Positions 59,161 through 64,000 of a DNA stretch of 64,000 nt are shown one piece after another. Under the pieces are notes generated by a model. That model had not been told where the DNA came from, did not search any database, and worked only from the letters and a program-made list of their open reading frames with translations. The stretch lies in contig NZ_RFLY01000001.1 in NCBI RefSeq assembly GCF_003697345.1, positions 186,001 through 250,000 on the forward strand. The letters are read 5' to 3'. A program made the translations under genes and the position numbers. The stretch's first letter is position 1; the number at the start of each line of letters is the position of its first letter. The stretch is from Solilutibacter pythonis. GTDB lineage: Bacteria > Pseudomonadota > Gammaproteobacteria > Xanthomonadales > Xanthomonadaceae.

Positions 59161-61722
59161 ATGGTTGCCTGGCTGTGGAGCCTGTTGGCGTTTGTGCTGG
59201 GGGTGGTCATTAGCTTCTGGTTCGCGGGCCTGGAGGACGAACGGGCCATCAAGGAGCATGCACGCGTTTTTCAAGCCGGGGCGGAGAGCGTCTACAGCGC
59301 GCTGGAGTATCGCCTGCAATCCTGCGAGCTCGTGCTGCGCTCGATGCAGTTGTTTTACCTGTCCTCGGATGAAGTGAGAGAGGACGAATTCGATGTCCTG
59401 GCCACCAATCTGATGACCGGACGCGGGCTGCCGGACTTGCAGGCGGTCACCTATTCCCGCCGCGTCGATTCCGCGAGTGGCATCGATTTCATCATCGAAA
59501 GTGTGGTTCCGCGGGCGGGCAACGAAACGTTGTACGGGCGCAGGCTCGGCTCGCGCCCAGGCGACCGCCAGGCCGCGCTGGCCTCCGCCGATGGCGACGA
59601 TGTCAGGTTGTCGGCTCCCCTTCACTTGCGCCAGGTCGGGACTGAGGGTGCCGGCATCGGGGTGGTGATGCGGCTGCCTGTTTATTCGCCGGGGGGGCTT
59701 CCGCGCAATACGGCCGAACGCCGCCAGCGCTTGCGCGGCATGCTGGCGGCCTCGTTTCGCGTGAGTAAGTTGATCGAAGGCGCGGGCGCGATCATGCGGA
59801 AGCATCCATTGCGGGTGGAGGTGAAAGACCTGGGCAGCGGCGAAATCCTGCATGAGGGCATGGCGACGAAGCAGACGCCCGGTTTCATTCGCAATTTGGA
59901 CTACGGCGGGCGTAGCTGGCAGGTGGCGATTGAGGACAGCGCGCCGGTGCATGCCGTATCCCGCTGGATGCTCGTGTTCTGGCCGGGCGTGTTTTCCAGC
60001 CTGCTTTTTGCCGCGCTGCTCCACTTGCTGGTGTTGCGGCGTAGCCGGGCGATGGAACTGGGGCGGGCAATGAGCGAACGCTACCGAGCCAGCGAGACGC
60101 GTTTCCGCAGGCTCAACGAGCTGCTGCCGACGCTGGTGTTGCTGATCGACGAAGAACACGGACGCATCGTCTACGCCAACCTGGCCGCCCGTGAGTCGCT
60201 GGGCATAGGTGAGCGCAATGTGCTGCTGGCCGGGCTGCTGGTCGATTCCGAGGAGACGACGCGGATCTCGGATGTTCTGAAGGCGGGAACCGGCAGTCGT
60301 GATTTCGAGATGCAATCGACCAGGGGGCAATGCTTCTGGGTGCATGCGACCTTCACCTCGATGCAGGTCGAAGAGCGGCGCAATTGGCTGATGGTGGCCA
60401 GCGACGTCTCCGAGCAGCGTCGTCTCACCGAGCGCCTGAGCTGGCAGGCCAGTCATGATGCGCTGACCGGGCTATTCAACCGCGACGAGTTCGAGCGGCG
60501 TCTACGCCAGGTGCTCGAAACGCAGGGGGACGGATACCACGTGCTTCTGTTTATCGATCTCGACCAGTTCAAGGTCATCAACGACACCGCGGGCCACGTC
60601 GCGGGCGACCAGTTACTGGTGCAACTGGCCAGGCAGATGAGCAAGAGCATTGGCGCGAACGACTTGCTGGCAAGGATCGGTGGCGACGAGTTCGGGGTGC
60701 TGATGTGTGACGTGGCGGACATGGATGCGGCGCTGGCGCGGGCCGAATGCCTGCGTTGCGGCATCGCCGGTCACAAATTCGTCTGGGAGGAGCAGCGTGG
60801 CTACGCGGTCAGCGCCAGCATCGGCGGGGTGCTGATCGAGAGCCGGGACGTATCGATCAAGGAATTGTTCATGCAGGTCGATACCGCCTGCTACATGGCG
60901 AAGGAGAAAGGCCGCAATCGCGTGCATTTCTATTTCGCCAATGACGATGCCAGTACGCGCCGGCGCAGCGAGATGGAATGGGCCAACCGCCTGCACGAGG
61001 CGATCGAGTGGAACCGGTTGCTGTTGTCCTACCAGGAACTGCGGCCCCTGCAACCGGATCTCGACACCGCGCCGTGCATCGAACTCTTGCTGCGCTTGAA
61101 CGACGAGAACGGGCGGGAGGTTCTGCCTGGCGCCTTTCTGCCCGCGGCCGAGCGCTTCGGCCTGATGCCGCGAATCGACCGTTGGGTCATCGCCACCGCG
61201 CTCGCCAATCTCGACCGGCTGCATCCGGCGGGCGAAGGCCTGGCCCGGTGCGCGATCAACTTGTCCGGCGACAGCCTGGAGGACCCGTCGCTCGGCGATT
61301 TCGTGCTGGAACACCTTGCGCTTCATTGCGTCGATCCACGCCGCATTTCGTTCGAGATCACTGAAACCGTGGCGGTGCGCAACCTGACCGCGGCCAACAA
61401 CCTGATCGAACGCCTGCAAGCCATGGGATGCGGCATTGCCCTGGATGATTTCGGCTCCGGCATGTCCTCGTTCGGTTATTTGAAGAACCTGCGGGTGGAC
61501 ACGGTGAAGATCGATGGCAGTTTCGTGTTCAACCTCCGCTCCGACCCCATGTCGCTGGCCATCGTCCGCGCGATCACCGATATCTGCCACCAGCGTGAGC
61601 TCAAGGTGGTGGCCGAATGGGTTCCCGATGCCGATACCTGCGTTCCATTGGCCTCGATCGGGGTGGATTACGCCCAGGGCAATGCTCTGCATTCACCGGA
61701 GCGGGTGGTTTTCCAGCGCTGA
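59161..61722 (+). CDS. Membrane sensor with CHASE-like, PAS, GGDEF and EAL domains
   Basis: Predicted cyclic di-GMP enzyme. From ATG 59161 the product is 853 residues: helix 1 (about 5-22), an extracytoplasmic CHASE-like domain (about 30-270), helix 2 (about 275-300), a PAS domain (about 325-420), a GGDEF domain with intact IGGDEFG and DLDQFKVIND, and an EAL domain reading IELLLR instead of EAL. The other catalytic residues look kept (AINLSG, FEITET, LDDFGSG, VKID, VVAEW). ATG 59017 would add 48 residues. It may make or break c-di-GMP. Confidence 0.88.
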   Translation: MVAWLWSLLAFVLGVVISFWFAGLEDERAIKEHARVFQAGAESVYSALEYRLQSCELVLRSMQLFYLSSDEVREDEFDVLATNLMTGRGLPDLQAVTYSRRVDSASGIDFIIESVVPRAGNETLYGRRLGSRPGDRQAALASADGDDVRLSAPLHLRQVGTEGAGIGVVMRLPVYSPGGLPRNTAERRQRLRGMLAASFRVSKLIEGAGAIMRKHPLRVEVKDLGSGEILHEGMATKQTPGFIRNLDYGGRSWQVAIEDSAPVHAVSRWMLVFWPGVFSSLLFAALLHLLVLRRSRAMELGRAMSERYRASETRFRRLNELLPTLVLLIDEEHGRIVYANLAARESLGIGERNVLLAGLLVDSEETTRISDVLKAGTGSRDFEMQSTRGQCFWVHATFTSMQVEERRNWLMVASDVSEQRRLTERLSWQASHDALTGLFNRDEFERRLRQVLETQGDGYHVLLFIDLDQFKVINDTAGHVAGDQLLVQLARQMSKSIGANDLLARIGGDEFGVLMCDVADMDAALARAECLRCGIAGHKFVWEEQRGYAVSASIGGVLIESRDVSIKELFMQVDTACYMAKEKGRNRVHFYFANDDASTRRRSEMEWANRLHEAIEWNRLLLSYQELRPLQPDLDTAPCIELLLRLNDENGREVLPGAFLPAAERFGLMPRIDRWVIATALANLDRLHPAGEGLARCAINLSGDSLEDPSLGDFVLEHLALHCVDPRRISFEITETVAVRNLTAANNLIERLQAMGCGIALDDFGSGMSSFGYLKNLRVDTVKIDGSFVFNLRSDPMSLAIVRAITDICHQRELKVVAEWVPDADTCVPLASIGVDYAQGNALHSPERVVFQR

Positions 61723-61732
61723 GGACGGCGGT

Positions 61733-62683
61733 ATGGCAGACCGTGCGACGGCAATCTGGCATCCTGCCGGCATGGATACGCAAACCGCCCCACCCGAGCC
61801 GCTGGTCGTTGCGATCACCGCCCGCGCCTTGTTCGACATGGAGCACAGCCACGCCCTCTTCGAGCGCGAAGGCGTCGAGGCTTTCAGCGCCCACCAGCGC
61901 GCGCGAGAAGAGGAGCCGCTCGCTCCCGGCATCGCGTTTCCCCTGGTGCGGAAGCTGCTAGCGCTCAATCTCGGCATGCCGGCCGAGGAGCCGCGCGTCG
62001 AGGTGATCCTGCTCTCGCGCAATTCCGCCGATACCGGGTTGCGCGTCTTTAATTCCATCCAGCACCACGGTCTCGACATCCGACGCGCCACCTTCACTTC
62101 CGGCGCGCCGGTCTGGCCCTACATCAAGCCCTTCGGCGCGCATCTGTTTCTTTCGGCCAACCCGGAATCGGTGCGGCGGGCGCTGGAAGCCGGCATCGGC
62201 GCGGCGTCCATCCTGCCGGCCGGCGCGGCGGAGTCCCGCCACGACCAGTTGCGCATCGCGTTCGATGGCGATGCGGTGATCTTCAGCGACGAAAGCGAGC
62301 GTGTCTCGCGCGAGCAGGGCATCGAGGCATTCGGCATACATGAGCGCGAACGCGCCCGCGAGCCTCTATCGGGCGGTCCGTTCCGGGGGTTTCTCCAGGC
62401 TCTGCACGATCTCCAGCAGGTGTTTCCGGCCAGCGAAGCCGCGCCGATCCGCACGGCGCTGGTCACCGCCCGTTCCGCGCCCGCGCACGAGCGGGTGATC
62501 CGCACCCTGCGCGAATGGGGCGTGCGCCTCGACGAGGCGCTGTTTCTCGGCGGCCGCGACAAGGGGGCTTTCCTCGATGCTTTCGGCGCCGACATCTTCT
62601 TCGACGATTCGCTGCACAACGTCGACTCGGCGCGCCGGCACGTGGCGGCCGGGCATGTGCCGCACGGGGTGGCAAACCCTTAG
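61733..62683 (+). CDS. 5'-nucleotidase (NT5C1-like)
   Basis: 316-residue protein resembling the cytosolic 5'-nucleotidase IA/IB family that removes phosphate from AMP or related nucleotides. Seen: LVVAITARALFDMEHSHALFEREGVEAF, ILLSRNSADTGLRVFNSI, YIKPFGAHLFLSAN, the candidate HAD-like FDGDAVIFSDESERV, and FFDDSLHNVD. GAGG lies eight bases before the ATG at 61733; ATG 61772 is an alternative without a ribosome-binding site. It follows the signalling gene by 10 bp. Confidence 0.85.
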   Translation: MADRATAIWHPAGMDTQTAPPEPLVVAITARALFDMEHSHALFEREGVEAFSAHQRAREEEPLAPGIAFPLVRKLLALNLGMPAEEPRVEVILLSRNSADTGLRVFNSIQHHGLDIRRATFTSGAPVWPYIKPFGAHLFLSANPESVRRALEAGIGAASILPAGAAESRHDQLRIAFDGDAVIFSDESERVSREQGIEAFGIHERERAREPLSGGPFRGFLQALHDLQQVFPASEAAPIRTALVTARSAPAHERVIRTLREWGVRLDEALFLGGRDKGAFLDAFGADIFFDDSLHNVDSARRHVAAGHVPHGVANP

Positions 62684-62753
62684 CGGTGTCGTTGCCCGGA
62701 GGCGCGCCGGGAGAGGGCCGTCGCGGGCGTTCCGCTTCGCGCGCGCTAGCCGA

Positions 62754-62787
62754 GTGTGCGGCTGTTCGAAGCGACGGGGTGTGACAC
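62754..62787. repeat. 34-bp direct repeat, left copy
   Basis: Shares GCTGTTCGAAGCG, CGGGG and GTGACAC with the copy at 62884-62917, with four differences over 34 bp. It lies in the gap after the 5'-nucleotidase gene and marks the outer side of the transposon relic. Confidence 0.6.
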
Positions 62788-62883
62788 CTTCCGCATTTTG
62801 CTTCGCGTGCCATCAGAGGCGCTGGCCCCGCACGCGGTCATGGGAATGATTGGTCGATCAGCGGGTTCAAAGGGTTCTAAATT

Positions 62884-62917
62884 GTGTGTCGCTGTTCGAA
62901 GCGCCGGGGCGTGACAC
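62884..62917. repeat. 34-bp direct repeat, right copy at the transposase break
   Basis: Second copy of the 34-bp repeat (see 62754-62787), 130 bp from the first. It begins exactly where the transposase sequence stops being recognisable, so it marks the truncation point. Confidence 0.65.
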
Positions 62918-63550
62918 AGTCCTCGGGTTGCGTGAACCGCTGCGCCTCGGTGACGCTCTCGGCGAAAGCATCCCAGGACATGACGGCCCCGATGGCGGCG
63001 AACGAACCGCGGCCCGCTTGCTTGGTCTCGATCAGCGCCTGGCCGATGCGCCCGAACAGCCGCGCCTTGGCATTGATCGCCTTGCCGGATGCCTGGAACT
63101 GCTGCTGATGTTTGTTCTTGGCGGCATTGAACAGCTTGCCCAGGATGCGGTCGTGCAGGTCGATGATTTCGTCGGTGACGGTGGCCATGCCCTCAATGGC
63201 GAGCGCCACCAGGGGCGCGTAACGCCGCTGAGGCTCGAACTTCGCCAGGTCGGCGGGCGTCATCTGGCCACCCTCGCGGGCAATCTTGAGCAGCCGGTTC
63301 TGGTGAACCAGCCGCTCGATGCCGGAGGGCAGGTCGAACGCCTGCCACGCCTTGAGGCGTTCGATGTGTTCCAGCATGTGCCGCGAGTTCGGTTTGAGCG
63401 GGGATTGCCCCAGCCAGGCCAGCCACGTCGTCTTGCCGTTGTCGCGGCGCTTGAGCAGATCGTCGAGGCGACGGCGATGCACGTCCGTCAGTGGCTCAGC
63501 CAAGGCGTCGTAGAGACGCCGGTTGGTGCGGATAATCGCTTCGGCGCTCG

Positions 63551-63610
63551 CCCGTTCGCCCGTTCGCCCGTTCGCCCGTTCGACGGCTTGACGGCTCGAC
63601 GGCTCGACGG
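63551..63610. repeat. Two adjoining 8-bp tandem repeats inside the transposase relic
   Basis: CCCGTTCG occurs four times (63551-63582), then ACGGCTTG once, ACGGCTCG twice and a partial ACGG. They insert about 15 extra residues (PSSRQAVERANGRTG) at a point where Tn3-type transposases normally run on without them. It is probably slippage in a gene no longer under selection. Confidence 0.8.
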
Positions 63611-64000
63611 CGTTGAGGGCGGGCACAATGACCGACTGCCGCCGCAGGTGCTCGATCAAGGTGCTGGCCAGCACGATGCCCTTGTCGGTTTGCATGGCCA
63701 GCTCGGTCAGCAACTGGACGGCTTGCCGGTAGTGGCCTATCGTGAACGGCTGGAAGCTGAACACCGTTTGCAGCTCGACCAGGTGCCCGTGTCGGGTCTG
63801 CTCACACTGCCCGTACTCGTCCCGGCTTTCGATGCCGACCTTGAGCTGGAGCGCCAAGGATGACGCCGGGAAAGCGCAGGTAGCAGAGCCGCACCGCGAA
63901 GCCCAGCCGATTGGCCGCGCCGCGCCGCTGCCGGATGGTGGAGAGGTCGCTTTCGCTCAACGTGTAGTGACGGATCAACTTATCCTTGGTGTCCGGCAAC

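Larger units (their letters stand above)
62877..64000 (-). pseudogene. Broken Tn3-family transposase, runs off the right edge
   Basis: On the minus strand two frames hold parts of one Tn3-type transposase. The 5' part (63802 to beyond the edge; [36 protein letters not shown]...) stops after FPGVILG. The 3' part (62877-63857) resumes at [31 protein letters not shown]. About 15-20 codons of the usual sequence are missing and the frame is shifted. The 3' part is cut at EAQRFTQPED, after which the frame reads into a 34-bp repeat; the catalytic DDE half is gone. It cannot be active. Confidence 0.88.

Overview
The window is a GC-rich chromosomal segment from a gammaproteobacterium, most likely of the order Xanthomonadales (Lysobacterales). 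This rests on protein content and gene order: lol-comEC-exbBD-msbA-lpxK-kdsB, uvrC-pgsA-tRNA-Gly/Cys/Leu, serC-pheA-hisC-aroA, a 1649-residue NAD-glutamate dehydrogenase, and a two-gene metH. Assignment to a genus is not possible by eye.

Region 1 (1-12.2 kb) is an almost gapless envelope and DNA-metabolism operon on the plus strand: lipoprotein export (lolC/E, lolD), comEC, exbB/exbD, lipid A and Kdo genes (msbA, lpxK, kdsB), a small tyrosine phosphatase, uvrC and pgsA. It ends in tRNA-Gly with its own promoter and terminator.

Region 2 (12.2-23.4 kb) is accessory DNA inside what is elsewhere the conserved block uvrC-pgsA-glyW-cysT-leuZ. Between tRNA-Gly and tRNA-Cys lies a complete methanobactin (chalkophore) locus on the minus strand. 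In transcription order it holds a DUF2946-like small exported protein, a TonB-dependent receptor (MbnT role), MbnP, the di-haem enzyme MbnH, a 31-residue precursor peptide MbnA (too short for ordinary gene calling), the MNIO enzyme MbnB, its partner MbnC, and a MATE exporter (MbnM role). A periplasmic protein of unknown function follows. The peptide core is C-C-A-S-C-C-A, with two Cys-Cys pairs. No tailoring genes (mbnN, mbnS, mbnF) and no mbnI/mbnR regulators are seen. Between tRNA-Cys and tRNA-Leu sits a 0.5-kb integrase relic bounded by a 27-nt repeat of the tRNA-Cys 3' end.

Region 3 (23.4-44.5 kb) is core metabolism: a GOGAT-like FMN protein, an ArsC-family protein, tRNA-Val, serine/aromatic biosynthesis, a JmjC ribosomal oxygenase, purB and fumC. 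It also has a GntR-controlled ABC operon with a clear promoter/operator and an unlisted 58-residue membrane protein, two tandem FKBP isomerases, ugd, slyX and a DUF2058 gene. Region 4 (44.5-62.7 kb) carries a BCCT transporter and a methionine-cycle unit in which an ArsR-methyltransferase fusion precedes a split metH. It continues with an acyl-CoA dehydrogenase, the large glutamate dehydrogenase, a hydrolase, nadK, a GGDEF/EAL signalling protein and a 5'-nucleotidase. The right edge (62.9-64 kb) is a broken Tn3-family transposase carrying 8-bp tandem repeats.

The main biological story is copper acquisition. MbnBC would convert core cysteines of MbnA into Cu(I)-binding oxazolone/thioamide groups, the MATE protein would export the product, and the TonB receptor would bring the copper complex back with ExbB/ExbD-type energy. 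MbnH and MbnP would act as a periplasmic copper-protein pair.
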